Of a stretch of DNA of 30,260 nt, positions 15,592 to 22,937 are shown in pieces (position 1 is the stretch's first letter; the number at the start of each line of letters is the position of its first letter). Below the pieces are notes generated by a model. The model ran no database searches and was not told the origin of the DNA. It saw only the letters and a list, made by a program, of their open reading frames with translations. The position numbers and the translations under genes were made by a program. The stretch comes from Sulfolobus sp. UBA167. Its GTDB lineage: Archaea; Thermoproteota; Thermoprotei_A; Sulfolobales; Sulfolobaceae. Location of the stretch: NCBI GenBank assembly GCA_002495845.1, contig DAHF01000117.1:1-30260 (forward strand). Direction: 5' to 3'.

Positions 15592-15906
15592 TTATGAGTC
15601 TTCCATTGCTTGCCTCAAGAAAAGTAGGATAGGGTGTTCGTTTCCTAGCCTATACTCTAGGTCTTCATATATTACATCAAGGTCTATTTCGTTTATGACT
15701 GCAGTTTTTATCAGTTCTTCTGTGAATAAATAAGAGTTGGCTACTATTTTTTCCTGGTCTTCGTTAGTTTCGAGTTCTTCTCGTATTCTAGACTCGTTTC
15801 CAGTTATAAGGGAAGTGAGATAATCATTGACTATCCTCCTTATGCACTGTCTGTCTTGACACTCTGATAATTTTTTAAATGGAGAAGATCTTAGGCTTGG
15901 TGGCAA
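15592..15906 (-). CDS. Small conserved-looking protein of unknown function
   Basis: Up to 104 residues from a TTG at 15906; not recognised. The composition is acidic and helix-rich (SRIREELETNEDQEKIVANS; the C-terminal part ends HPILLFLRQAMEDS), with two cysteines in SECQDRQCIRR. There is no signal peptide or membrane span. A minus-strand TATATA lies right at the TTG, and a TTTAAAAAATT stretch lies inside the first 20 codons, so the true start may be later or the gene may be read from the yjbQ transcript. It lies between yjbQ (42-base gap) and tyrS (37-base gap), all on the minus strand. Protein-like composition and position make it probably real. Confidence 0.55.
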   Translation of the reverse strand: MPPSLRSSPFKKLSECQDRQCIRRIVNDYLTSLITGNESRIREELETNEDQEKIVANSYLFTEELIKTAVINEIDLDVIYEDLEYRLGNEHPILLFLRQAMEDS

Positions 15907-15948
15907 TATATATCAATTAAATGAATGTGTATTACTGTTAAAAAATAC

Positions 15949-16350
15949 TTATTCACCTATTACCTTTATAGAGAGAGTTCTAGTTCTAGGTCCATCAAAT
16001 TCAAGGAATATTATCCTCTGCCATGTGCCTAGGTCTAGCTTTCCTTCGGAAATGGGGACTACTCTTGAGTTTCCTATAATCGAAGAGATTACATGTGCAT
16101 GACCGTTGTTGTCCATTACATTATGCCTGAATTCACCTTCCGGAGGAACTAGCTTCTTAGACCATTCCAGGTAGTCCGACATCAGTCCCTTTTCTGCTTC
16201 GTTAACTATCACGGCACATGTAGTATGCTTTGAGAAAATGTATACCACTCCTTCCTTTACGTCTATCTTGCTCTGGACGTTCTCAGTTATATCGATGCTT
16301 TGGAACTTAGAGGAAGTCTTCACGACGAGGGAGAAAGTTTTGACCTGCAA
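15949..16350 (-). CDS. YjbQ/UPF0047 family protein
   Basis: About 133 residues from TTG 16350, the usual size for this family. Signature blocks are VVYIFSKHTTCAVIVNEAEK, EFRHNVMDNNGHAHVISSII and LDLGTWQRIIFLEFDGPRTR; the histidines of the first two form the conserved metal-site pattern. YjbQ proteins have shown a secondary thiamine-phosphate synthase activity in bacteria, but their main role is unsettled. The frame is open back to 16401, but that would overlap the divergent neighbour and give an untypical hydrophobic leader. The TTG at 16350 sits about 26 bases from the TATA-like AAAATAAATCTC and is preferred. It is divergent from the PurM-family gene. Confidence 0.85.
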   Translation of the reverse strand: MQVKTFSLVVKTSSKFQSIDITENVQSKIDVKEGVVYIFSKHTTCAVIVNEAEKGLMSDYLEWSKKLVPPEGEFRHNVMDNNGHAHVISSIIGNSRVVPISEGKLDLGTWQRIIFLEFDGPRTRTLSIKVIGE

Positions 16351-16364
16351 GGCAAACCAGCTTA

Positions 16365-16380
16365 GAGATTTATTTTGAGC
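16365..16380. promoter_or_regulatory. TATA region apparently shared by two divergent genes
   Basis: The plus strand reads AGATTTATTTTGAGC here, 16-28 bases before ATG 16394. The minus strand reads CTCAAAATAAATCTC, about 26 bases before TTG 16350. Both starts fall near the archaeal TATA distance from the same A/T core, and no alternative TATA fits either start better. Confidence 0.45.
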
Positions 16381-16393
16381 AATATAAGTAAAC

Positions 16394-17692
16394 ATGAACA
16401 AGATGGATCTAGAAGGAATAGCGAGAAAAATTCATGACAAGAAAGCTGCAGAAGCTAAGTTAGAGGAAGAACTCTCCTTCTATAAAGGGAAGGAATTTCC
16501 CATAAAGGAGATCTCTTCCGCCGTATTAGCCGAGGTGGAGCTTTCACTCAAAGCTTCCAAATACTCTTATGACGAAATAGGCTTACGTGCAGGTGAGGCA
16601 GGTTTAGGTTCTAGGGGAGTGGGGGACCATATAATACACGAAGCGCTTTTCAAGATAAGCGGAAGGCCTTTAGACTCTTTAGACGATGCTGGAATAGCAG
16701 AAGATGTGGTAGTTTCTGTTGACGGAATACACTCGAGGCTCAGTTACTTTCCTTTTCTAGCAGGTTTTCATGCAACCAGAGCTACACTCAGGGATATCAT
16801 GGTTAAAGGTGCTAGGCCTTTGGGTGTGCTTGTGGACATACACTTGTCTGATGATAGTGACATCAGCATGCTTACCGATTTTGAAGCTGGAGTTTCCTCT
16901 GTTACAGAATATTTAGGAATAAAAATCCTCGCGGGAAGCACATTAAGAATAGGAGGAGATTTAGTAATAGGAGAAAGAATAAGTGGCGGAGTAGCTTCAG
17001 TAGGTAAGGTAGGAAAGAAATCGTTTCTTAGATCTAACGTGAAAGAAGGCAATTCCTTAGTTCTTACGGAAGGAAATGGTGGAGGAACGATAGCTACGAC
17101 AGCTATATTTTATGGTTTTCCCGAGGTCGTAGAGTCTACCTTAAGTCTAAAGGATCTCGAGTCATGTAGAGTAGTATCAAACTATGTTCCAGATAAAGTT
17201 GATTCCATGACAGACGTTACTAATGGCGGAATCAGGTCTATATCTTCAGAGATAAACGCTGGAAGGGAATCGAGCAAGGTTACGTTGCAAGTAAATAAGA
17301 AATTGTTTAGTTCTATGATAAATCCCGCAGTTAGGGAAATGTTGGACAAGTTGTCAATTGATCCATTAGGATTATCCATAGATTCCATTCTAATATTTAC
17401 TGACTACCCAGACGATGTGATTGCAACGCTGAAATCTTACGGAATAAACGCATCTATGATAGGGGAGGTCAAAAAGTTTAACGGGCATAACATAATCTCT
17501 GATGAAATGGAGCCTTTAGCAGAGAACTTTAGAGAAAGTCCTTATACGCCGGTTAAAAAAGTGATAGGTAACTGGTCACCTTATTCCCTAGACGAGATAA
17601 AGTCAAGGGTTGATAAAGCGATATTGGAATCGCTCAAGAAGAAGGAGGAGACATTGAAAAACTTAAAAAGAGGAAATGCATACACGATCTAG
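16394..17692 (+). CDS. PurM-fold (AIR synthase/ThiL/SelD-related) ATP-binding protein
   Basis: 432 residues of the PurM superfamily. The N-terminal glycine-rich GLGSRGVGDH is followed by the metal/ATP motif SLDDAGI (Asp97-Asp98) and VVVSVDGIHSR. Later come the GVLVDIHLSDDSD block, TEGNGGGTIATTA and the C-terminal TDVTNGGIRSIS. The family uses ATP to activate or phosphorylate small molecules (AIR synthase, FGAR amidotransferase, thiamine-phosphate kinase, selenophosphate synthase, HypE). The length and extra N- and C-terminal helices do not match canonical PurM or ThiL; it fits the archaeal AIR-synthase-related group (COG2144-like, from recall). It is divergent from yjbQ and lies 10 bases before rps13. 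Confidence 0.8.
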   Translation: MNKMDLEGIARKIHDKKAAEAKLEEELSFYKGKEFPIKEISSAVLAEVELSLKASKYSYDEIGLRAGEAGLGSRGVGDHIIHEALFKISGRPLDSLDDAGIAEDVVVSVDGIHSRLSYFPFLAGFHATRATLRDIMVKGARPLGVLVDIHLSDDSDISMLTDFEAGVSSVTEYLGIKILAGSTLRIGGDLVIGERISGGVASVGKVGKKSFLRSNVKEGNSLVLTEGNGGGTIATTAIFYGFPEVVESTLSLKDLESCRVVSNYVPDKVDSMTDVTNGGIRSISSEINAGRESSKVTLQVNKKLFSSMINPAVREMLDKLSIDPLGLSIDSILIFTDYPDDVIATLKSYGINASMIGEVKKFNGHNIISDEMEPLAENFRESPYTPVKKVIGNWSPYSLDEIKSRVDKAILESLKKKEETLKNLKRGNAYTI

Positions 17693-17702
17693 TTGATGCT
17701 TA

Positions 17703-18191
17703 ATGAGCCAACAGTTTAAGTATGTTGTGAGAATGTTTGGCCAAGACTTAGACGGAACCATGAAGCTTCCTTATGGTTTAGCAATGGTGAAGGGAATAGG
17801 ATATAACACTGCTAGAGCAATTATAAGGAATTTAAGTATTGATCCTCATCTGAGGTTAGGAGAGCTTTCTGATAGCGATCTGAAAAAAATAGAAGAGCAG
17901 TTAGAGAGCAAGGCAATCAAAGGTCTTCCAACTTGGATGTACAACAGAAGAAAGGATTATGAGAGCGGGAACGATTTACATTTGGTTACTTCAGACCTGA
18001 TATTCTATGCTAGAAACGATATAGAGAAGGAGAAGAAAATTAAGAGCTGGAGAGGTGTTAGGCACTCTCTCGGTCTGAAAGTGAGGGGACAGAGGACCAG
18101 GACTACTGGAAGGTCTGGTTATACCATAGGAGTAACAAGGAAGAGAGTTACACAGCCAACTTCAAGTAGCTCTACTCAGAAAAGTGGGTGA
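17703..18191 (+). CDS. rps13: Ribosomal protein S13 (uS13)
   Basis: 162 residues. The archaeal S13 core is clear: YVVRMFGQDLDGTMKLPYGL, the helix-two-turns-helix region VKGIGYNTARAIIR, and the basic C-terminal RNA-binding tail SWRGVRHSLGLKVRGQRTRT. It sits in the head of the small subunit near the P site and bridge to the large subunit. A Ser/Thr-rich end follows the basic tail. It opens the long ribosomal/RNA polymerase gene series; a TATA-like ACTTAAAAAG lies about 40 bases upstream inside the end of the previous gene. The stop overlaps the GGGTGAT ribosome site of rps4. Confidence 0.97.
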   Translation: MSQQFKYVVRMFGQDLDGTMKLPYGLAMVKGIGYNTARAIIRNLSIDPHLRLGELSDSDLKKIEEQLESKAIKGLPTWMYNRRKDYESGNDLHLVTSDLIFYARNDIEKEKKIKSWRGVRHSLGLKVRGQRTRTTGRSGYTIGVTRKRVTQPTSSSSTQKSG

Positions 18192-18196
18192 TAAGA

Positions 18197-18754
18197 ATGG
18201 GAGATCCTAAGAAGAGCAGAAGGAAGTGGGAAGGTCCAGGTCATCCTTGGATAAGGCAGACCCTGAGTGAGGAGCAAACCCTAATGGGGAAGTACGGGCT
18301 CAGGAACAAGAAGGAATTATGGTTAGCTAGGACATTCACTAGGAACCTCAGACACCAAGCCAGATCTCTGTTAGCTTTACCTCCAGCAGAGAGGGCAGTA
18401 AGGGAAAAGCAGCTGATAAGTAGAGTTTACAAGTTAGGCCTAATCCAGAATGAGAATGGTACTGTAGACGACATATTGAGCCTCAACGAGAAGAACGTGC
18501 TGGAGAGAAGGCTTCAAACAATTGTTTTCAACAAGGGTATGGCGCGTTCAATTTACCAAGCTAGACAGCTGATTACGCATGGGCACATCTCCATAGGAGG
18601 AAAAAGGATAACTTCCCCTGGATTCCTTGTCTCGAGTGATGAGGAAAACATGATAGAGTTCTATGCTACATCACCTTTTAAAGATAGACCTCCTACAGTG
18701 ATTCAGTCTGAGTCTCAACAAGACGTAGGTGATCAGAATGTCCAGCAGGCGTGA
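18197..18754 (+). CDS. rps4: Ribosomal protein S4 (uS4)
   Basis: 185 residues with MGDPKKSRRKWEGPGHPW at the N-terminus and the S4 RNA-binding domain ARSIYQARQLITHGHISIGG near residues 115-140. It is a primary binder of 16S rRNA in small-subunit assembly. ATG 18197 is chosen because GGGTGAT (18186-18192) lies at the right distance; the frame opens at GTG 18188 inside that site. Its 3' end overlaps rps11 by 17 bases, suggesting coupled translation. Confidence 0.97.
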   Translation: MGDPKKSRRKWEGPGHPWIRQTLSEEQTLMGKYGLRNKKELWLARTFTRNLRHQARSLLALPPAERAVREKQLISRVYKLGLIQNENGTVDDILSLNEKNVLERRLQTIVFNKGMARSIYQARQLITHGHISIGGKRITSPGFLVSSDEENMIEFYATSPFKDRPPTVIQSESQQDVGDQNVQQA

Positions 18755-19136
18755 AATTAAGTGGGGCGCAGCTCATATCTACGCTTCTCAAAATAATACA
18801 ATTCTTACTATATCCGATATAACTGGATCCGAGATAGTTGCTAGGGCTTCTGGTGGTAATGTAGTAAAGGCTGATAGGGAGAAGCCCTCTCCTTACGCGG
18901 CAATGTTGGCCGCAAATAGAGCAGCAGCTGATGCCTTAGACAAGGGAATAATGGCAATTCATATAAAAGTTAGAGCTCCTGGTGGATACGGAAGTAAGAC
19001 TCCTGGTCCCGGTGCTCAGCCGGCAATAAGGGCACTCTCCAGATCAGGCTTCATAATAGGAAGGATAGAGGATATAACTCCTGTGCCCCATGATAGCATT
19101 AGAAGACCTGGAGGAAGAAGAGGAAGAAGGGTATAA
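18738..19136 (+). CDS. rps11: Ribosomal protein S11 (uS11)
   Basis: 132 residues matching archaeal S11: KWGAAHIYASQNNTILTISD, ASGGNVVKADREKPSPYAAM, the loop RAPGGYGSKTPGPGAQPAI, and the basic end SIRRPGGRRGRRV. It lies in the platform of the small subunit by the mRNA exit. ATG 18738 follows AGGTGAT (18727-18733). The stop codon forms part of the TATA box for rpoD. Confidence 0.97.
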   Translation: MSSRREIKWGAAHIYASQNNTILTISDITGSEIVARASGGNVVKADREKPSPYAAMLAANRAAADALDKGIMAIHIKVRAPGGYGSKTPGPGAQPAIRALSRSGFIIGRIEDITPVPHDSIRRPGGRRGRRV

Positions 19137-19138
19137 AG
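19131..19138 (+). promoter_or_regulatory. Possible internal TATA box before rpoD
   Basis: GTATAAAG overlaps the rps11 stop codon and is 28-35 bases before the rpoD ATG. The predicted start near 19160 would give a very short leader. The 29-base gap is one of the few breaks in the gene series, so a second promoter here is plausible. AGAGGT (19153-19158) could act as a ribosome site on the long transcript. Confidence 0.4.
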
Positions 19139-19165
19139 AAAAATACAATCAAAGAGGTTTTTTGT

Positions 19166-19966
19166 ATGTCTATAACTAAACTTTCTAGTGGAACTAATAG
19201 ATTAGAGTTAGTCCTAGAGGGATATCCCTTAGAATTCGTGAGCACAGTTCGTCGTTCTTTAATGTTAGAAGTCCCAGTTATGGCCGTGGATGAAGTCTAC
19301 CTTTTAGACAATAGTAGTCCCCTTTATGATGAGATGGTAGCCCATAGGTTGGGTTTAATTCCTCTGCTTAGCAATGATGCTTTAGATTCGTATAAGAGAC
19401 CTGAAGAATGCGAGCAGTGCTCCTCCTCAGAATGTGATGGATGTTATACAAAGATCTATCTTGAGGCTTCAGCAGATGATTCTCCTAGGATGGTCTATTC
19501 CAGTGAGATCAAGGCGGACGATCCTAGCGTAGTCCCAGTTTCAGGCGACATACCCATTGTAATGCTAGGACCAAAACAGAAGATATCCTTGGAGGCTAAG
19601 GTTAGATTGGGCTATGGTAAGGAACATGCTAAATTTATTCCAGTTTCAGAGGCTGTGAGCAGGTACTTTCCTATAGTTCAGATCAAGGACCAATGCCCTG
19701 AGGCATACAAAGTCTGTCCAGAAGGAGTATTTTCAATTGAGGGAGACAAGCTAGTAATTAAGAATCAGCTTTCATGCACTTTATGTGAAGAGTGTTTGAA
19801 GGTTTGCGGAGGTAAAATATCAATTTCTTATGACCAGGACAAGTTCATCCTGCAAGTTGAGGGCGTAGGCTCGTTAAAGGTAGAGAGAATTTTATTAGAG
19901 GCAGGAAATAGCATTTTAAGGAAGTTGGAAGATTTTGAGAAGAAGTTAGATCAGGTGAGCTCATGA
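19166..19966 (+). CDS. rpoD: RNA polymerase subunit D (Rpo3) with ferredoxin-like Cys domain
   Basis: 266 residues homologous to the alpha/RPB3 N-terminal domain; it pairs with subunit L and binds N and P in RNA polymerase assembly. The start region SSGTNRLELVLEGYPLEFVSTVRRSL and MVAHRLGLIPL are typical. Insert domain D3 carries an Fe-S cluster in Sulfolobus. Here Cys82, 85, 90 and 93 form one group, and Cys177, 184, 204, 207, 210 and 214 form a ferredoxin-like group (CTLCEECLKVC). The cysteines for at least one 4Fe-4S cluster are therefore present. The last codons overlap rpl18e as ATGA. Confidence 0.96.
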   Translation: MSITKLSSGTNRLELVLEGYPLEFVSTVRRSLMLEVPVMAVDEVYLLDNSSPLYDEMVAHRLGLIPLLSNDALDSYKRPEECEQCSSSECDGCYTKIYLEASADDSPRMVYSSEIKADDPSVVPVSGDIPIVMLGPKQKISLEAKVRLGYGKEHAKFIPVSEAVSRYFPIVQIKDQCPEAYKVCPEGVFSIEGDKLVIKNQLSCTLCEECLKVCGGKISISYDQDKFILQVEGVGSLKVERILLEAGNSILRKLEDFEKKLDQVSS

Positions 19967-20319
19967 AAAGGACAGGAAGTACAGATATGAATGTTAGAAA
20001 GCTTTTAGTCTCCTTAAAGGGACATGAAAAGGCTTTCTGGAATTACGTAGGAGAAGAGTTAGATAAGCCGAGGAGGAAGATGAGTGAGGTGAACGTCTAC
20101 AAGATAAATTCACTGACCAAGGCTAATGATATAGTTGTAGTTCCTGGGAAAGTCCTTGGAGTAGGTTTTCTAGACCATCCAGTCACAGTGGCAGCTTTAT
20201 CTTTCTCTAAATCTGCACAGCAGAAAATAAATCAAGCTGGAGGAAAAATCATGTCAATTAACAAGGCATTAGAGGAAATAAAAGACTTTAAGAATAACAG
20301 TGTGAGGTTGATGAAATAA
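19963..20319 (+). CDS. rpl18e: Ribosomal protein L18e (eL18)
   Basis: 118 residues, the compact archaeal L18e: RKLLVSLKGHEKAFWNYVGE, VNVYKINSLTKANDIVVVPG and KVLGVGFLDHPVTVAALSFS. It is a large-subunit protein specific to archaea and eukaryotes. The ATG overlaps the rpoD stop. An in-frame ATG nine codons later (MNVRKLL) is a possible alternative start. The stop shares a base with the rpl13 start. Confidence 0.96.
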   Translation: MKRTGSTDMNVRKLLVSLKGHEKAFWNYVGEELDKPRRKMSEVNVYKINSLTKANDIVVVPGKVLGVGFLDHPVTVAALSFSKSAQQKINQAGGKIMSINKALEEIKDFKNNSVRLMK

Positions 20320-20780
20320 TGTCTAATCAGACTTCTTCGTCTCAAGTTTCGTCCTCTGTTGTAATTGATGCAGAGGGTCAAATATTAGGGAGGCTTGCTA
20401 CAAACGTTGTGAGGTTACTGAAGGAAGGAAAGAAGGTTGATGTAGTTAATGTAGAAAAAGTAATACTTAGCGGTCCTAAGAACAGAGTGTTAGCATCATA
20501 TACCCTCATGTTCGGCGTTAAGACACTGTTCAATCCCTACACTAATAGCGTTATAAGGCCTAGATCTCCAGAGAGGATATTTAAGAGGACGATAAGGGGC
20601 ATGCTTCCTAAAGGGCAGAAGGGGATAAGGATGTTGAAGATGGTGAAGGCCTACATTGGGGTTCCAGAGCATTTGGCAGACAAAGAGAAGGTAAAGCCGT
20701 CCACTTCTGATGGAGCTAGGCTTAAAGGTAAGTTCGTTACATTGTATGAAGTATCTAAGAGTCTAGGGTGGAAAGAATGA
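20319..20780 (+). CDS. rpl13: Ribosomal protein L13 (uL13)
   Basis: 153 residues. A Ser-rich N-terminus of about 14 residues precedes the L13 core (VVIDAEGQILGRLATNVVRL, VILSGPKNRV, TIRGMLPKGQKGIRMLKMVK). It is an early-assembling large-subunit protein. The gene overlaps the previous stop by one base and rps9 by four (ATGA), typical of tight co-transcription. Confidence 0.96.
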   Translation: MSNQTSSSQVSSSVVIDAEGQILGRLATNVVRLLKEGKKVDVVNVEKVILSGPKNRVLASYTLMFGVKTLFNPYTNSVIRPRSPERIFKRTIRGMLPKGQKGIRMLKMVKAYIGVPEHLADKEKVKPSTSDGARLKGKFVTLYEVSKSLGWKE

Positions 20781-21187
20781 GCCAAGCAGAAACGATAATA
20801 TCGTACGGAAGAAGGAAGATGGCATCTGCTAGGTGCTACTTAAAGAAGGGTAAAGGAAGGGTATTCTTCAATGACATACCTATTGATATATATCCCAACG
20901 AGATGGTTAAACTGAAGATAATAGAACCGCTGATGTTAGCTGGTGACAAAGTAAGGGGAATCCTCGATTGTTGGATTTATACTGCTGGAGGAGGTATAAT
21001 GGGCCAAGCTGATGCTGGCAGAATGGCATTGGCTAGAGCTTTGGTCAAGTACACTGAGAGCGATGAGCTGAAGAACATATACAAGGCGTATGATAGGACC
21101 ATGCTCGCTGGAGATCCCAGATCCACTGAGTCAGAGAAGTGGATGAGATACAGCGCAAGGAGATGGAGACAGAAAGCATACAGGTGA
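20777..21187 (+). CDS. rps9: Ribosomal protein S9 (uS9)
   Basis: 136 residues: SYGRRKMASARCYLKKGKGR, GGGIMGQADAGRMALARALV and the C-terminal SARRWRQKAYR, whose basic end reaches the P-site tRNA (most relatives end in KSYR or KRYR). ATG 20777 overlaps the rpl13 stop. The upstream AGGGTG (20765-20770) can serve as ribosome site, and the frame-opening GTG at 20768 lies inside it. Confidence 0.96.
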   Translation: MSQAETIISYGRRKMASARCYLKKGKGRVFFNDIPIDIYPNEMVKLKIIEPLMLAGDKVRGILDCWIYTAGGGIMGQADAGRMALARALVKYTESDELKNIYKAYDRTMLAGDPRSTESEKWMRYSARRWRQKAYR

Positions 21188-21193
21188 ACTAGG

Positions 21194-21394
21194 ATGATAA
21201 TTCCAGTGAGATGTTTCACTTGTGGTTCACTCATAGCTGATAAGTGGTCTATCTATGCTAGTAGAGTTCAAGCCGGAGAGAACCCTGGCAAGGTGCTTGA
21301 TGACTTGGGCGTGAAGAGGTATTGTTGCAGGAGGATGTTGCTTTCGCACGTAAACATAATTCAGGAAGTAATTAATTATACCAGACCTGTATAA
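21194..21394 (+). CDS. rpoN: RNA polymerase subunit N (Rpo10)
   Basis: 66 residues with the zinc-binding pattern CFTCG (Cys7, Cys10) and RYCCRR (Cys44, Cys45), conserved from archaea to eukaryotic RPB10. The subunit bridges D and L in the polymerase platform. It starts 6 bases after rps9 and its stop overlaps the start of the rps2 leader, keeping the S9-N-S2 order common in crenarchaea. Confidence 0.97.
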   Translation: MIIPVRCFTCGSLIADKWSIYASRVQAGENPGKVLDDLGVKRYCCRRMLLSHVNIIQEVINYTRPV

Positions 21395-21405
21395 TGGTGA
21401 TACAA

Positions 21406-22086
21406 ATGAGCATGAGAGATGAAAAAGGTTCTCAGCTTAGTGATGCTGAGAAGGAAGAGTTGAAGCTAGGAGAGAAGGGCGCAGTCATAGAGCTACTTGT
21501 GCCCCTCGAGAATTACCTCTCCGCTGGAGTTCACATAGGGACTCATACATCTACTAAATACATGGAGAAGTTCGTTTATAGGGTAAGGCCTGAGGGATTA
21601 TACGTTCTAGATGTAAGAAGAATAGACGAAAGGCTTAGAATAGCAGGAAAATTCCTCTCTAGATTTGACCCGTCCTCTATAGTTGTCACAGCCACTAGAC
21701 CTTATGCGTTTAGGCCGTCTCAGAAGTTTGCTGAGGTGATAGGGGCAAAGGTGATTACAGGAAGGATGATACCTGGAACCTTCACCAACCCTTACCTTGA
21801 ATCATACATAGAGCCTCAAGTAGTCGTGATATCAGATCCTAGAACTGATACTCAAGCCATAAAGGAAGCTGCTGACATGGGAATACCGATAGTTGCTTTC
21901 GCAGACACTGATGCGAAGATAGACTTCGTTGATCTAGTGGTACCAGCTAACAATAAAGGAAGGAAATCCCTAGCGTTGCTATACTGGATATTAGCAAGGC
22001 AGATCTTGAGGGAAAGGAAGGAGATAGCTGCTGATGCCGATTTGCCGGTCTCCGTTGATGAATTCGAGGTGAAGCTAGCTCAATGA
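21406..22086 (+). CDS. rps2: Ribosomal protein S2 (uS2)
   Basis: About 226 residues. An acidic N-terminal stretch (DEKGSQLSDAEKEELKLGEK) precedes the S2 core LVPLENYLSAGVHIGTHTST, YVLDVRRIDERLRIAGKFLS and VVISDPRTDTQAIKEAADMG. It sits on the solvent side of the small subunit by the mRNA exit. GGTGAT (21396-21401) fits ATG 21406; the earlier ATG at 21394 overlaps rpoN and leaves no ribosome site. The stop overlaps the ATG of the next gene. Confidence 0.96.
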   Translation: MSMRDEKGSQLSDAEKEELKLGEKGAVIELLVPLENYLSAGVHIGTHTSTKYMEKFVYRVRPEGLYVLDVRRIDERLRIAGKFLSRFDPSSIVVTATRPYAFRPSQKFAEVIGAKVITGRMIPGTFTNPYLESYIEPQVVVISDPRTDTQAIKEAADMGIPIVAFADTDAKIDFVDLVVPANNKGRKSLALLYWILARQILRERKEIAADADLPVSVDEFEVKLAQ

Positions 22087-22937
22087 GGAGACTCCCAGCT
22101 GTATCTGGGAGTTTTTATGAGTCTGAACCGGATCAGTTAAGAAAAAGGATAGAGTGGTCTTTCTTACATCCTGTAGGCCCTGGTTCTCTTCCCAACATCG
22201 GTGAACTTGGAGGCAAAGGAAGAGAAAGGGCAACTCCCTTTTTCATAGTTCCTCATGCAGGTTACATTTACAGCGGCCCGGTTGCGGCCCACTCTTTTTA
22301 CCAGCTTGTGAGGGAGGGAAAACCTGACCTTTTCATAATACTTGGTCCAGACCATAATGGTCTAGGTTCAATGGCGTCTGTATGGCCTGAAGGAGAGTGG
22401 GAGACTCCTCTTGGTAAGGTAGAGGTGGACAAGGAAGCGGTAAACTTCATGCTTTCAAACTCTGACGTATTAGCGCCTGACGAGAAAGCTCACATTTATG
22501 AACACTCCATTGAAGTCCAGCTTCCCTTTATTCAGAACTTCTTTGGCTCCTTCAAGTTCGTCCCGATTTCCGTTACTCTCCAGTTGCCTGAGATATCGGA
22601 AAAGCTAGCTGATGTGATAGACGCATACATTAAAGGGAGCATGAAAGACGTCGTCGTGATCGCGAGCAGTGACTTAAACCATTATGACCCCTACGACCTC
22701 ACGAACAAGAAAGATCAGCTCGTTATAGATAAAATTGTTTCCATGGACTACAACGGACTTTACGATACGGTGGTGACCAAAGACGTCACAGTGTGCGGTT
22801 ATTCTCCGATAATGGTAGCGATGATTTTGGCCTCAAGGAGGGGAAAGAAAGCTAAGATCTTGAAGCACGCTAACTCTGGGGACACCTCAGGCGACAAATC
22901 AGCGGTAGTTGGTTACCTTGCCGCAGAATTCCAATAG
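22083..22937 (+). CDS. MEMO1 family protein
   Basis: 284 residues of the MEMO family: RLPAVSGSFYE start, FIVPHAGYIYSGPVAAHSFY, FIILGPDHNG, YEHSIEVQLPFIQ and the near-C-terminal SGDKSAVVGYLAAEF. The conserved histidines in VPHAGY, GPDHNG and EHSIEVQLPF form a metal-site pattern like that of nonheme iron dioxygenases; human MEMO1 has been linked to copper or iron handling. The archaeal function is unknown. ATG overlaps the rps2 stop (ATGA). Members of this family occur beside mevalonate-pathway genes in several archaea, as here. Confidence 0.92.
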   Translation: MRRLPAVSGSFYESEPDQLRKRIEWSFLHPVGPGSLPNIGELGGKGRERATPFFIVPHAGYIYSGPVAAHSFYQLVREGKPDLFIILGPDHNGLGSMASVWPEGEWETPLGKVEVDKEAVNFMLSNSDVLAPDEKAHIYEHSIEVQLPFIQNFFGSFKFVPISVTLQLPEISEKLADVIDAYIKGSMKDVVVIASSDLNHYDPYDLTNKKDQLVIDKIVSMDYNGLYDTVVTKDVTVCGYSPIMVAMILASRRGKKAKILKHANSGDTSGDKSAVVGYLAAEFQ

